A stretch of 38,444 nt of DNA from Planctomycetaceae bacterium. GTDB lineage: Bacteria; Planctomycetota; Planctomycetia; Pirellulales; Pirellulaceae. Positions 15,282 to 27,100 of the stretch are shown here, in pieces. The stretch covers positions 1 through 38,444 of the forward strand of contig WFWZ01000388.1 in NCBI GenBank assembly GCA_015490875.1, given 5' to 3'. The notes beneath the pieces are model-generated. The model did not search any database and was not told the DNA's origin. It worked only from the letters and a program-made list of their open reading frames with translations. Within the stretch, counting starts at the first letter, position 1. Each line of letters opens with the position of its first letter. A program made the position numbers and the translations under genes.

Positions 15282-17225
15282 GTGACATTGATCAGTGATA
15301 TCCGGAAATACATGATGACGTTGCTCGTCGCGGTACTCTGTGTCTCGGCGCTCGGCGGGGAGAATACGGCTTCGCGAAGTGAGAGTGCGGCGTTCAAGCG
15401 CGTTTCCAGCGAAATCGAGTTTCTCGCTTCCGATGCCATGGAAGGGCGCGGTCCGGGAACCGAGGGGATCGAGAAAGCGGCCGAGTACATCCGCGACCAA
15501 TTCCGCGAATTGGGACTGGCAAGCGGAACGCCCGACGGCACGTACTTTCAACCGTTTCCCCTTTCGCTGGGCAAACAATTGACTCCCGCAGGAGCTCATC
15601 TCGTACTGGAGCACTCCGGCGGAGCAAAGATCGAATTGAGGCTGGGTAAGGACTTTCAAGCGCTCACGATTGGTGGCGACGCCGACGTCTCGGGCGAACT
15701 CGTCTTCGCCGGCTACGGCATTTCGGCTCCGAAGATTCCCTACGACGACTTCGAAGGCGTCGATGTCGAAGGGAAGATCGTCGTGCTCTTTCGACGCGAA
15801 CCGCAACAGGATGACGACAAGAGTCCCTTCGATGGAAAACGAGTATCGGCGCACTCGTACATTCGGACAAAGATGCTACGCGCTGCCGAACGGAAAGCGG
15901 CAGCCATCTTGCTCGTGAACGATCCCTACTCGACCGAAAAGGCCGGCGAGGACGTGTTGGCTCCGATCAACGGCTTTGGCGGCGCGAGCCGCAAAATCCC
16001 CATCGCGCACATCCGCCAGTCGGTGCTCGATCGGATCCTCGCTACGTCGCCGCTGAAAACTTCCGAGGGTGAGACTCTTCGCGACTGCCGAGCCGTCTCG
16101 GCATACATCGACAAGCACCTCCGCCCCGTTTCGGCACCTCTGGCTGGGTGGAAGGGATCATACCAAGCGGCCTTCGCCGACAAGAAGACGACCGTCAAGA
16201 ACGTCGTGGCGGTCCTCGAAGGCAAAGGCCCTCTGGCCGATCAAACGATCATCATCGGAGCGCACTACGATCACCTGGGCTATGGCGGTTTCGGCTCGCG
16301 CCGCCCGGGGGTCTACGCCGTGCACAACGGCGCGGATGACAATGCGACGGGGACGTCCGCCATGTTGGAACTTGCGCGACGATTCGCATCGCTGCCCGAG
16401 CCGCTTCCTCGAAGGATCGTCTTTATCGCGTTTTCGGCCGAAGAGCGGGGGCTGATCGGCAGCAAGTATTACGTCGAACACCCCTTGTTTCCGCTCGAGA
16501 ACACCACGGCCATGATCAACTTCGACATGATTGGCAATGTGCGCGACGAGCGGCTACTGGTGTATGGTACCGGGACGGCCAAAGCCTTCGGGCCGCTCAT
16601 CGAACCGGCGGCCGAGGGAACGGGGCTGACGATCGACGCCAAAGCGGGTGTGCTCGCCGCCAGCGACCACTGGCCCTTCTTCCGCAAGAAGGTTCCGTCG
16701 TTCCACATCTTCAGCGGCATGACCGCCATCTACCATACGCCGGACGACGACTTCGAGACGATCAACGTCGAGGGCGTGGTGCAGGCGATCGACTTCACTG
16801 AAAAACTTGCAACGGCGATCGCTCGACTCCCCGAACAGACGCAATTCGTCGAAACGGCCCGACAGCGAATGCCGCGGCCTCGCCGAGGCGTCGGCAACTA
16901 TGGCTTCATGCCTGACTACGCGGCAAAAGTCGAGGGCGTCCGCGTCAGCGCGGTGAAAGCCGATTCGGTCGCCGCCAAGGGAGGGCTGCGGCAGGGGGAC
17001 ATCATCGTGGCGGTCGGAGGAACGACGGTTGGGCGTCCGCCCGAATTGATTCGCGCGTTGCGGAGTGTCGATCGGTCGAAACCGCTCAAGCTGGCGGTGA
17101 AGCGAGGCGATCAGACCGTGCAGCTCGAGCTGGCACCGTTGGCGTCCGCGAAGCCGGAGCAGTCGGACAAGCAAAAAGGCCCGAAGGGGACCGCTGACGC
17201 TGTGAAGAAAGCAAAGGATGCGTAG
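15282..17225 (+). CDS. Exported M28-family metallo-aminopeptidase with C-terminal PDZ domain
   Basis: A 647-residue zinc peptidase. The signal peptide is near residues 8-25 (YMMTLLVAVLCVSALGG). A protease-associated-like insert occupies about 130-280 (VFAGYGISAPKIPYDDFEGVDVEGKIVVL, with AAAILLVND). The M28 catalytic part (about 305-515) has the full ligand set: H328 in GAHYDHLG, D352 in NGADDNATGT, E387/E388 in FSAEERGLIGS, D415 in NFDMIGN and H485 in YHTPDDDFETIN, so a co-catalytic zinc pair is expected. A PDZ domain follows (about 545-620; VKADSVAAKGGLRQGDIIVAV). The last 25 residues are Lys-rich. It should remove N-terminal residues from peptides outside the cytoplasm. The start is GTG at 15282 with AGGAG 6 bases upstream. 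mogA follows closely. Confidence 0.92.
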   Translation: MTLISDIRKYMMTLLVAVLCVSALGGENTASRSESAAFKRVSSEIEFLASDAMEGRGPGTEGIEKAAEYIRDQFRELGLASGTPDGTYFQPFPLSLGKQLTPAGAHLVLEHSGGAKIELRLGKDFQALTIGGDADVSGELVFAGYGISAPKIPYDDFEGVDVEGKIVVLFRREPQQDDDKSPFDGKRVSAHSYIRTKMLRAAERKAAAILLVNDPYSTEKAGEDVLAPINGFGGASRKIPIAHIRQSVLDRILATSPLKTSEGETLRDCRAVSAYIDKHLRPVSAPLAGWKGSYQAAFADKKTTVKNVVAVLEGKGPLADQTIIIGAHYDHLGYGGFGSRRPGVYAVHNGADDNATGTSAMLELARRFASLPEPLPRRIVFIAFSAEERGLIGSKYYVEHPLFPLENTTAMINFDMIGNVRDERLLVYGTGTAKAFGPLIEPAAEGTGLTIDAKAGVLAASDHWPFFRKKVPSFHIFSGMTAIYHTPDDDFETINVEGVVQAIDFTEKLATAIARLPEQTQFVETARQRMPRPRRGVGNYGFMPDYAAKVEGVRVSAVKADSVAAKGGLRQGDIIVAVGGTTVGRPPELIRALRSVDRSKPLKLAVKRGDQTVQLELAPLASAKPEQSDKQKGPKGTADAVKKAKDA

Positions 17226-17238
17226 GGAGGGAACGTCA

Positions 17239-17805
17239 TTGGGTACCATTCGCATTGGGATCGTGACGGTCTCCGACCGGGCTAGTCGGGGAGAATACGA
17301 AGACCGCGGGGGCCCAGCGCTGCGGGCTTATCTGGACGAAGTCCTGGCATCGCCGTGGGAGGCAGATGCCAGGATCGTGCCCGATGACCTGCGGGAACTG
17401 ACTCAGACGCTGATCGAACTGTGCGATCGACGCTCTTGCTGCCTCGTCGTCACCACCGGCGGTACCGGTCCGGCCGTCCGGGACGTCACGCCCGAGGCGA
17501 CCGAGGCGGTCTGCGAAAAGATACTGCCTGGCTTTGGGGAGCTGATGCGCCGGGTGTCGCTCGAGAAAGCTCCCACGGCCATCTTATCGCGGCAGACCGC
17601 AGGCATCCGAGGCCGGACGCTCCTGATCAACTTACCGGGTCAGCCGAAGGCGATTGCCGAGTGCCTCGATGCCGTCTTTCCGGCGGTGCCCTACTGTATC
17701 GAGTTGATTGGGGGGCCGATTCTACGTACCGACCCAAAGCGCCTCGTGGCGTTCCGCCCCAAAAGTGCTCCCCCCCTGCCGCCGCTGGAGTCTCCCGGCG
17801 CATAG
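17239..17805 (+). CDS. mogA: Molybdopterin adenylyltransferase MogA
   Basis: A 188-residue protein that activates molybdopterin with ATP to adenylyl-molybdopterin before metal insertion. It aligns closely with E. coli MogA as I know it: MGTIRIGIVTVSDRASRG at the N-terminus, TTGGTGPAVRDVTPEAT (72-88) with D82, PGFGELMR, PTAILSRQ and LINLPGQPKAI. D49 or D50 (IVPDD) and D82 match the two functionally important Asp positions of MogA. A TTG at 17239 is the best start: it aligns with the family N-terminus and has AGGGAGGG about 7 bases upstream. An ATG at 17218 in the same frame overlaps the peptidase stop but places the ribosome site inside the gene. The C-terminus is a short Pro-rich tail. Confidence 0.93.
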   Translation: MGTIRIGIVTVSDRASRGEYEDRGGPALRAYLDEVLASPWEADARIVPDDLRELTQTLIELCDRRSCCLVVTTGGTGPAVRDVTPEATEAVCEKILPGFGELMRRVSLEKAPTAILSRQTAGIRGRTLLINLPGQPKAIAECLDAVFPAVPYCIELIGGPILRTDPKRLVAFRPKSAPPLPPLESPGA

Positions 17806-18175
17806 ATGACCGCCGGCTACCAGACGCCCGCCCCGAACCGGCCGCTCTGCCACCACAAGAGGGGAGGCGAACGGGATGCTCGTGGGGTGGCGGAAAAAAA
17901 TCTCGCGGCAGAGGCGCATTTTGCTCGCGTGTTCCTCGCCTCCTGTGCAAAATAGACGGTCGTATTGTTTGCTAATTTGCATTGAGAAGGTCGGCAATTA
18001 TAATCGCCTAAATCAGCACAACTTGAAGGCTTTTCCTGTGTTCGCACGTGGTGGGCGCGAGGTGCGCGCCGGGTGTGGGTGGGGGGCCTTTATCGAGTCT
18101 TTGACACCGAATCGGCGTTCTGCAGGGGTTGCAGGATCCGTTCGAAGTTCGCAACTCAGGATTGAGGGTTGGTAG
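17806..18175. other. Intergenic region and leader of the giant gene
   Basis: This 370-base gap has no credible gene. The first half contains partial inverted matches (GCCACC/GGTGGC) but no T-run, so no terminator is called. Around 17955-18015 the sequence becomes clearly AT-richer than its surroundings and contains the promoter candidate listed next. About 170 bases of GC-rich leader follow, ending in GAGGG (18164-18168), 7 bases before the ATG at 18176. Confidence 0.75.
17977..18004 (+). promoter_or_regulatory. Candidate sigma-70-type promoter for the giant surface-protein gene
   Basis: A perfect -10 hexamer TATAAT lies at 17999-18004, with TTGCAT at 17977-17982 as a weak -35 after a 16-base spacer. 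It sits in a locally AT-rich patch in otherwise GC-rich DNA. Transcription would start near 18011, giving a leader of about 165 bases. The -35 match is only three of six, so it is plausible, not proven. Confidence 0.4.
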
Positions 18176-21100
18176 ATGTCCGTCCGACGATCTGGCTTTG
18201 ACCGGCAGTGGGTACGCGAGCTCAAGTCCCGGCGGCGCAAGCGGATGCAGCAACGTGTCTCCCGGCAACTGCAGATGGAGAACTTGGAACCGAGGCAGTT
18301 GCTGGCTCAAGGACCTGAGTTGGTTGCCATTCAGCCCAACGGCGACGAGCTGCTTCAAGATGGAGACGTCCGGCACATCGCGCCGACCAAACTGACTTTC
18401 GTTTTCGACCTCACGACGCAACTCGACCCCGACACGTTGGCAGGTGGTTTCGAGATCACCCGTGCCGGCGGGGACGGTGCGTTCGGCGATGCCAACGACG
18501 TGACGATCCAACCCGGCTTCGTCGGCTTGGAAACGGACGCACGTCACGTCGTCATGCGCTTTGCCGAACCGCTGGTGGATGACTTGTATCGCATCCGAGT
18601 GATCGGGTCGGGTGACGAACCTCTGCGCGACGTCGACGGCTTCGCGTACAACGATGGAGCGGACACGACGCTCGATTTCACCTTGGACCTGGGAGCTCAG
18701 GTCTTGGCCGTCGTGCCTCAACCGGTCACGCGGAATCCCGATGGGACACTCTCGCAGGCACGCAACAAGATCGAAGTCTACTTCAATGACGACCCGCTTG
18801 ATCCGGCGGCCGCGGAAAACACGTCGTTTTACCGATTGATCGACACGAAGCAAACGATCACCAACACAGACGACACGGTCATCCTTCCGCAACGCGCGAC
18901 CTATGACGCGTCGAGGAATCTCGTAACGCTCGAATTCGCCAACGAGTTCGACCCGGCCACGTATCGGCTGCGCATCGGCTCGAGTCTGCCGTTGCCGGCT
19001 CCTCCCGCCGTCGTCGATCTTTCCGTCGAGGCGACGACCGACTTTGGCACAGGTGGGGCAGCCGAGGTGCGTTTCGAGGCGGACCCCCAGGTGGCGGAAC
19101 AATTCGGTTCGGCCATTCAGCTTCGGTTCCGTTCAGAAAACTTGGGGATCGCAGCGCCCCCCACCGTCGAGGTCCTCGACAACCTTATCACGATCACGCT
19201 CAATGCCAATGTTGCCACGCCGACGACGGTCGATCAGCTCAAAGCGGCACTCGATGCTTCGGCGGCAGGAGGACTCATCACGACCACGGTTGTCAGCGGC
19301 GGTACTGAAGCGATCGGGCAGCTCGATCCCGCGAGCTACTCGCCGGTGAAACTGCGGGGGCTGGGCTCGAGTTTCGACACGGCGACCGATTTGGGAACCC
19401 TGACACGGGATGCCCAGTTGATTCGCGATGCCATCTCGCCCCAGTCCGGTTATCCGCTCGACTTCCCGGGAGCACCCGATGAAATCGGGCACCGCCAGAT
19501 CCCCAACGACGTTGGGGACGGCTTCGAGCAGCACGTGTTGCCTCAGTTCGGTGCCGATGCCAAGGCCGGAGTCACCACGATCCTGTACAACTTCAAGGAC
19601 GCTTACGGATTCGATGCCGAGGGCCGGCCGCTGTTCAATCTCATCACCGAGCCTCAGAAGCAACGGGCTCGGGAAGCGTTGCAGATGTGGAGCAACTTCA
19701 TCGGCGTCGAGTTCCTCGAAACCGAAGACCAGGGAATCACGATCGTGGTCGGGGACCCGCGGGCCCTCGACCCGAACGATCCCAACGTGATGAATCATGC
19801 TCTGTTGGATGCGGAGCCGAACGCAGGCTTCATCGTCAAGGTGGATCCGCTTTACCAAGAGAGCATGTTGATCCTGGACAGCTCGCGCGTGTGGGACAAC
19901 ACGTTCGCCAAGGATTGGTTTCGCACGGCGATGATCGGGATCGGCACGATGTTAGGACTCGGCCGCGCCACCGATCTGCCTCCCTCGACGCTGATGGCGT
20001 TCGCTTCCAACTTCAACTTCCCCGGAGCACCCGATACGCTCGAGCCGATCTTCCCTGGCAATCACGACATTACGCATGGACGGTACGTCCATCGGCCCGA
20101 CAGCAATGACATCGACCTGTACCGTTTCGAGATCCCGGCCGGCCAGACGGGACGATTTACGGCCGAGATCTTCGCGGAGCGCCAACCCAATGCCAGTCTC
20201 CTCGATTCGCAGTTGCTCCTCTTCAAAGAGGACCCGGCGACGGGCTTGCGCGAGGTGATCGCTCAGAATGACGATTACTACAGCGAAGACTCCTTCATCG
20301 GCTTGGAACTGGAAGAGGGAGTTTACTATCTCGGTGTGAGTTCGAGTGGCAATGCTACGTACACGCCGAACTTCGAAAACAGCGGCTTCGGCGGAACGAG
20401 TCAGGGACCGTACGAACTCCGTGTGAAGTTTACGCCTGCGGAAACGTCGGCCAACCATCTGGTCGATGCTACGGGAACGGTGATCGACGGCGATGCGGAT
20501 GGCCTTCCCGGAGGCTCTTTCAACTTTTGGTTCAATGCGTACAGCCTTTCGCAGACGTTCTTTGTCGACAAGCTGGCGACGGGCAATCGTTTGGGTACGC
20601 TCGATCAGCCATTCGACCGGATCAGCGATGCGCTGTCGGCCGCCGCGGCCTTGCCCGGTGGCGGAGCGGTCCGGATTGTCGGCAACGGCGGTTTTGATGG
20701 AGACATCGATACGCTGGGCGATAACTTCGCCTATGAAATCGGTGAGTCGAACGTCCCAGGACAGTCGCTGGCCGATGGCGTGACGATGGCCGTCCCGAAA
20801 GATGTGGCGGTCCAGATCGATGCGGGCGCCATCCTGAAGCTTTCCAACACCCGGATCGGTGTCGGAAGTTCGTCACTGTCGGTCGACCGGAGTGGCGGTT
20901 CGTTGCAGGTCTTGGGAACTCCCGAGCGCAGCGTTTATTTCACGTCGATCTTCGACGAGACGTTGGGGCTCGATAGTCAGACGGCGCCGCGAGACCCGCA
21001 GAAGGGTGACTGGGGAGGGATCGTCTTCCGCAATGACTTGGACAATGCCGAAGAGCGATTCAATCTGGAGGATGCCGGAGCGTTCGTGAATTACGTGAGC

Positions 21101-24100
21101 AACGCGGAAATTCGCTACGGAGGCGGCAACGTCGACATCGACTCGGTGCGGCAGATCGTCACCCCGATCCAGCTTACCGAAGCTCGCCCCACGATCATCA
21201 ACAACCGCATCACCTTGAGCGCCGATGCGGCGATCTCGGCCGATCCAGATAGTTTCGAAGAGACCAACTTCCTCGCACCTCGCTATCAGCGCACCGAGCG
21301 ATTCACGAGCGACTACGATCGAGTCGGCCCGAAGATTTCCGGCAATTACATTGCCGACAACTCGATCAACGGCCTCTTTGTACGCATCGCCACGCCGGCA
21401 GGCGATCGCTTGAAACCTCTCACCGTACCTGGCCGATTCGACGACACCGACATCGTGCATGTCATCGCAGAAAACCTGAAGATTCAGGGGACGCCGGGCG
21501 AGCCGATCCTCGAGTTGAACCGCCCGCCGGTCCGCATTATCACGTTCAACACGCGAGCCGGCGGTAATCTGATGTCCGGCGCCAGTTATCGATACAAGAT
21601 CGTCGATATTGACAGCAATGGTTTCGAGGGGCGTCCGTCCGAAGCCACCGTCGCCGTGACACTCGGGCCCGGCGAGGGAACCATTCGACTCGACAACCTG
21701 CCTCCTGCCGCTTCCCCCTTTGTCGCTCGACGGCTTTACCGCAGCCAGCCCGGCGGAAACGGGCCCTTCGTCTTGGTAGCGCAGCTTGACCCTTCCGACA
21801 CGACCTTTATCGACGACGGCACCACCAGTGGCGAAGAGTTGCAGCGGGATCCGCCGAGCGTGGTGGGAACGACGTTGTCCGCGGCCGCCGGATCCCTACC
21901 GGCCGGACAATACAATTATCGCATCGTCTTTTACGACACCAATGCCCGCGAATCCGGTCCGTCTTCGGATGCGACGGCCACGCTGCAGGTTTCCAACGGC
22001 GGGGTACGCCTCGACGGGATTCCCCAGCCCTACGACCCGCGCTTCACCGCCATTCGCATCTACCGGAGCCAAGAGAACGGATTGGGGCCATATGAGCTGG
22101 TCACGGAACTGGATCTGTCGGGCGGACCTCAGACCAGTTACGTCGATGACGGGACGACGATCGGCGACGTGTTGCCGGTCACGTCCTTCGGGGTCGTGCG
22201 AGCTCGGACCGACGCGCGCCTCGCCATCGATCCTGGAACCATCGTCAAGCTCGAAGGAGCTCGGATCGAAACCACCTTCGGTTCTCAGTTCCTCGCCGAA
22301 GGCCAATTGGGTCGCGAGATCATCTTCACGTCCAAACTGGATGACCGTTTTGGAGCGGGCGGGACGTTTGACACGAACAACGACGCGGATACCGCCCAGC
22401 CGACTCCCGGTGATTGGGGCGGCATCTACGTCGGTTATCTGGGGCAGGCCAGCATCGATCATGCGCTGCTCACCTTCGGCGGCGGCATCAACAAAATCGA
22501 AGGTACGTTCAAGGGTTTCAATATCCTGGAAATCCACCAGGCCGATGTGCGACTCGCTAACAGTGTGCTCGAGAACAATGCCGACGGGACGGGCGGACAA
22601 GGGCCGGACGATCGGTTCGGTCGCACGGCCAATATGCCGGCAACGATTTTCATTCGGGGTTCGCAACCGGTCATCGTCGACAATGTGATTCAGAACAACG
22701 AAGGCGTGGCGATCACGATCGACACGAATTCGCTCAACGATGAAACCGTTGCCGATTTGGGTCGAACCACCGGACGCCTCGAACAGCCGATCCGCTACCT
22801 CGACAACCAGGGCCCCGTGATCCGCGGCAACCGCCTTGCCAACAGCGTCCTGAATGGACTCGACCTGCGGGAAAATGTCATCACCGCCTTCACCGTGTGG
22901 GATGATACCGACATCGTCCACGTCGTCGACAATCCCATCATTGTTCCGGATGTTCACACGGGTGTGGGATTGCGCATCGAAAGCAGCTCCAACGAAAGCC
23001 TCGTCGTGAAATTTGACGGGCCGGCGGACAACTTCCGTCCTTTCCTCGGTGCCGGCATCACGGCAACCGGCCGACTCTTGGACAATGAGAATCGCATCGG
23101 GGGAACCGTGCACATCGTCGGCCAGCCTGACTTCCCCGTCGTGCTTACGTCTCTGAAAGACGATACGATCGGTGCCGGTTTGACACCCGATGGCCGCGCG
23201 AATCTCGACACGAACAACGACGGAGACGCCACGCTTCCGGCGCCGGGGGACTGGCGCAGTGTCCGTTTCGAACCGTATAGCAACGACCGCAACGTCGAGG
23301 TTGTCCTCGAAAACGAATCCCCCGATTCGATCGCTCCGGGCGAAAACGCCGGACCCGACTCCGCTCAGTTCCTCGGCGATCTCGCCTCGCGGGAAACCGC
23401 CAGCGACGACAACTTGAGACTCGGCTTCCAAGTCCTCGGGGAGATCAATCAACCGGCCGACATCGACGTCTACAGTTTCAAGGCCGAGGCGGGCACCGAA
23501 GTGTGGCTTGACATCGATCGCACGTCTCCCAGCCTCAACACTGTGGTGGAACTGATCGACGCCGATGGCAACGTCATTGCGCGCTCGGACGACTCTTACT
23601 TCGAAACCCTCGGCACGAGTTCCCTCTATTTCGATCCGCTCGTCATCAATGCGGACAAGGTTCGTCCGTTGCAGGAAGTCAACGACGCCTTCCAGATCCG
23701 CCATCGATCGGGGCAACCCAAGGATCAATTCTCGCAGAATCTCCTTGATGCGGGCTTCCGCGTCGTCCTGCCGGGCGTGGTCGGAACACGCAGCACCTAT
23801 CATGTCCGCGTTCGCAGCTCAAGCCAGAATCTCGACGACCTCACCGCCGGCTCCACGGCAGGTGCCTATGAGCTCCACATTCGCACGCGGGAACTTGACG
23901 AAGTTCCCGGTGGCACCGTCCGTTACGCGGATATCCGTTACGCCACCAACGGTGTCGAACTGATCGGCGTTCCGTATCACTCGCCACTGGTCGGCGAAGT
24001 CGGTGAAGACGAAGAGACGGGCGGCCCCGAACACAACGGCCACATTCCGTACAATCCGTTCGTCCCCGGTTCCGGGCCGCAGGACATCGGCAATCTGCTG

Positions 24101-27100
24101 GAGACGGATCGCGGAACGCTCAGCATCGGTGGTAGCTTGAGCGCTCGCGATGACATCGACTTCTACGAAATGACGGTCGACTACTCGGCGTCTGTCAACA
24201 ACCGTTTCCAACATGCCTCGGTGGTTCTCGATGTCGACTACGCCGACGGCCTTTCGCGCCCCGACTCGGTACTGACGATCTACGACGCTTTCGGCCGACT
24301 CATCTTCATAGGTCGCGACTCGAACATCTCCGACGACCGCAGCGGCCCGCTCGACGGGGGCGACCTGTCGGACATGTCCCGAGGTTCGGTGGGTGATCGC
24401 GATCCGTACATTGGTCCCATCGAGCTGCCCGAAGGGACGTACTTTGTAGGAGTCAGTTCCAACGACCGGCTTCCCGATGAACTGACGACGAACCCGTTCG
24501 TGCGTCTCGAGCCGATCAACGCGATCGCCCGCATCGCCGAAGACGGATTCGACGGCGCTCCCCCAGCCACCGTGGACCCTCCGCAGGTCACGACGCTGTT
24601 CGATGAAGCGAGCATCGTTTCGGAACCGGTCGACGAGCTTACATGGTTCATCAGTGGTGGGAACGGCGGCGAGCTCGTGGCTGTCAACCCGCTGACCGGC
24701 AAGGTGGAACAGCGCGTGGGGGCCATCCAGGACGGGCCGGTGGGCGACATCGCCGTTCGGCCGCTCGACGGCTCGCTTCACGGCTTCCGAGCCGATCCCG
24801 GCGAGCTTCCCGACGATACGGCGGGGAACTACCTCGACATCAACACGTCCAACGGTCAAAACGCCTTGGACAACATGCTTGACGACGGGATCATCACGTA
24901 CGAGGAAGATCCCAACAATCCGGGACAACCGATCGTCTCGGATGTCGGAATTCAGTTCAACGCTTTGGCCTTCGGCGAACCGGACGGACAGCTTCGGCTC
25001 TTCGCTGTCGGCAATCGCGGGGACTGGCAGGATCCACCGCCCGGGCCGGATTCCTTCACCAACATCATGTATCAGCTTGACCCGATGACGGGCGAAGCGA
25101 TCAGTGATCCTTATCCGGACCGAGTCGCCGATGGGGTGCTCGAAGGTGCGGGAACGCAAATCGTCGAACGAGCCGTCTTCAACACGGCGACGCCGGCCAT
25201 CTATCCCGAAGTCGAAATCAACAATCCGGAGCCGCCGCAGAACCTCGAAGATCTCACCTGGTCGCTTGCATACGATCCCTGGATCGGTGACACGACGACG
25301 AACACATCGACGACGATTCCGCACGTCACCATCGAGGGGACGGGAGACCTCACGGCCGATTTCTATGAGTTCGAAGTTCCCGCGACTGGTCGAGTCATCA
25401 TCGACATCGACAACACATCCCCGGGCCTGGATACCTCGATCACCCTTTTTCGCGGCGGCACTTTCATAGCGTCGAATGACAACTCACCGACATCGTTTGG
25501 TGACGGTGGGAGCACGAGCGACCGAGATTCGTTCATCGAAACAGTGGTCCCTGCGGGGACGTACACCATCATGGTGACGTCTTCGGGTGTCAGCGTCCTT
25601 CCCAATGGCGCATCCTATACGCTTCAGGTGTCGGTGGAAGGTCATACGGGCGACCCCGGGACCGCTGGCATCTACGCCGAGGTGGAGCCGAACAATCCGT
25701 TTCCTCCTCAGGACCTCGAAAAGCTTCTTTGGTCCTATGCGTATGATCCGTGGATCGGCGACGCGACGACCAACACGTCGACTCGGATTCCCCATATCAC
25801 CATCGAAGGCACCGGTGACGGCACGATCGACAACTATAGCTTCGTGGCGTCTGCCTCTGGTAAGCTCATCATCGACATTGACAATACGTCGCCCGGCTTC
25901 GATAGCGAAATCGTGCTTTACCGCAATGGTGCACCGATTGCCCAAAATGATGACGCCCCCATCTCGTTCGGGTCTGGGGGGAGTACCAGTACCACAGACT
26001 CGTACCTTGAGCTGGGGGTGACTCCCGGGACGTATACGATCGAGGTACGTTCCAGCGGACCGGCCGGGGTTCCCGCGGGTGCCCAGTATACGTTGCAGGT
26101 GTCTTTGGAAGATCACTTTGCCGACCGAGGCCCTCAAATCACCGGCCTGGCCTTTTATGAGGACACGCTCTACGCCGTCACCGACGCGGCCCAGGTCTAT
26201 CGGGTCGAGGATCCGCTGGGAACTCCCAGCCTGACGCTGCTGCAAGACTTCCGAGAGGATGTCATCGATCCGGAAGGGAACACGTCGATCCCGACGGCCA
26301 GGTCTCTCGAGAACGAACTCTGGACGTTGCAGGCCGACCCCAACATCGCCAACAGCACGTCGGTTCCCCATATTTCGGTGATCCGTCCCGACGCGAACAC
26401 GACGCGTCCCGACTTCTTTTCATTCGAGTCTCCGAACGCGACGGCCAATGCGGTTTTTGCGATCGACTCTGCCGACTATACCTTGTACACACTCAGGCTT
26501 TATGACTCGGCGGGTACCGTCATCCAAACTGCCGTCGGTTTCAACCCGGTTCTGTCAGCGACGCTGCCCGAACCAGGCAAGTACTACGTCTCCGTTGAGT
26601 ATGTCGACTATTTGGACATGGGCTACCGACTCAACATCTCCGTGGAAGGCCATGATGCCGCCTTCTCGGGATTGGCAGCTCGCGATCGCTTCCTCGACAA
26701 CGGTCCCTACACCGACCGCCTCTTCGCGTTGGGAACGAGTGGTCGTGTCTATTCGCTCGACCTCGACGGCAACCTCGTGACCGATGTCTTCGGGGGAGTC
26801 GACCGGATCGACACGGGCGTGCGAGCCGCCAATGGAATCGATTTCTCACAGCCTAACTTGTGGCATCCGACCTACCGGCGGGCCGAAGATTTCGGACACG
26901 GCCCGACCGAGGCTCCGGATGACAGTCGAGGCAACATGTCGCGGGTGCCCGAGATCGAGCCGAATAATTCGATCGCCGAGGCACACAACCTCGAGAACGA
27001 ATTCTGGAATCTGGGTTACAACTCCAACATCGGCCAGGGAACGACGAATACGTCGACCACGATTCCGCACGTGACCATCGATGGCAGCGGGGACGGGACC

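Noticed and set aside
15008..15541. Upstream extension of the 13130-15007 frame to an 803-residue protein.
   Set aside because: It would run through the divergent region and antisense to the M28 gene start; a signal-like N-terminus and ribosome site support 15007.
17836..17885. GCCACC...GGTGGC inverted match after mogA as a terminator.
   Set aside because: The loop is over 30 bases and it is followed by an A-run rather than a T-run on the transcribed strand.
20063..20077. HDITH in the giant protein (H630, H634) as a possible HExxH-like zinc site.
   Set aside because: It lies in the lead-in of the PPC-like module (PGNHDITHG...DIDLYRFEI), has Asp for the catalytic Glu, and lacks a third ligand in the expected pattern.
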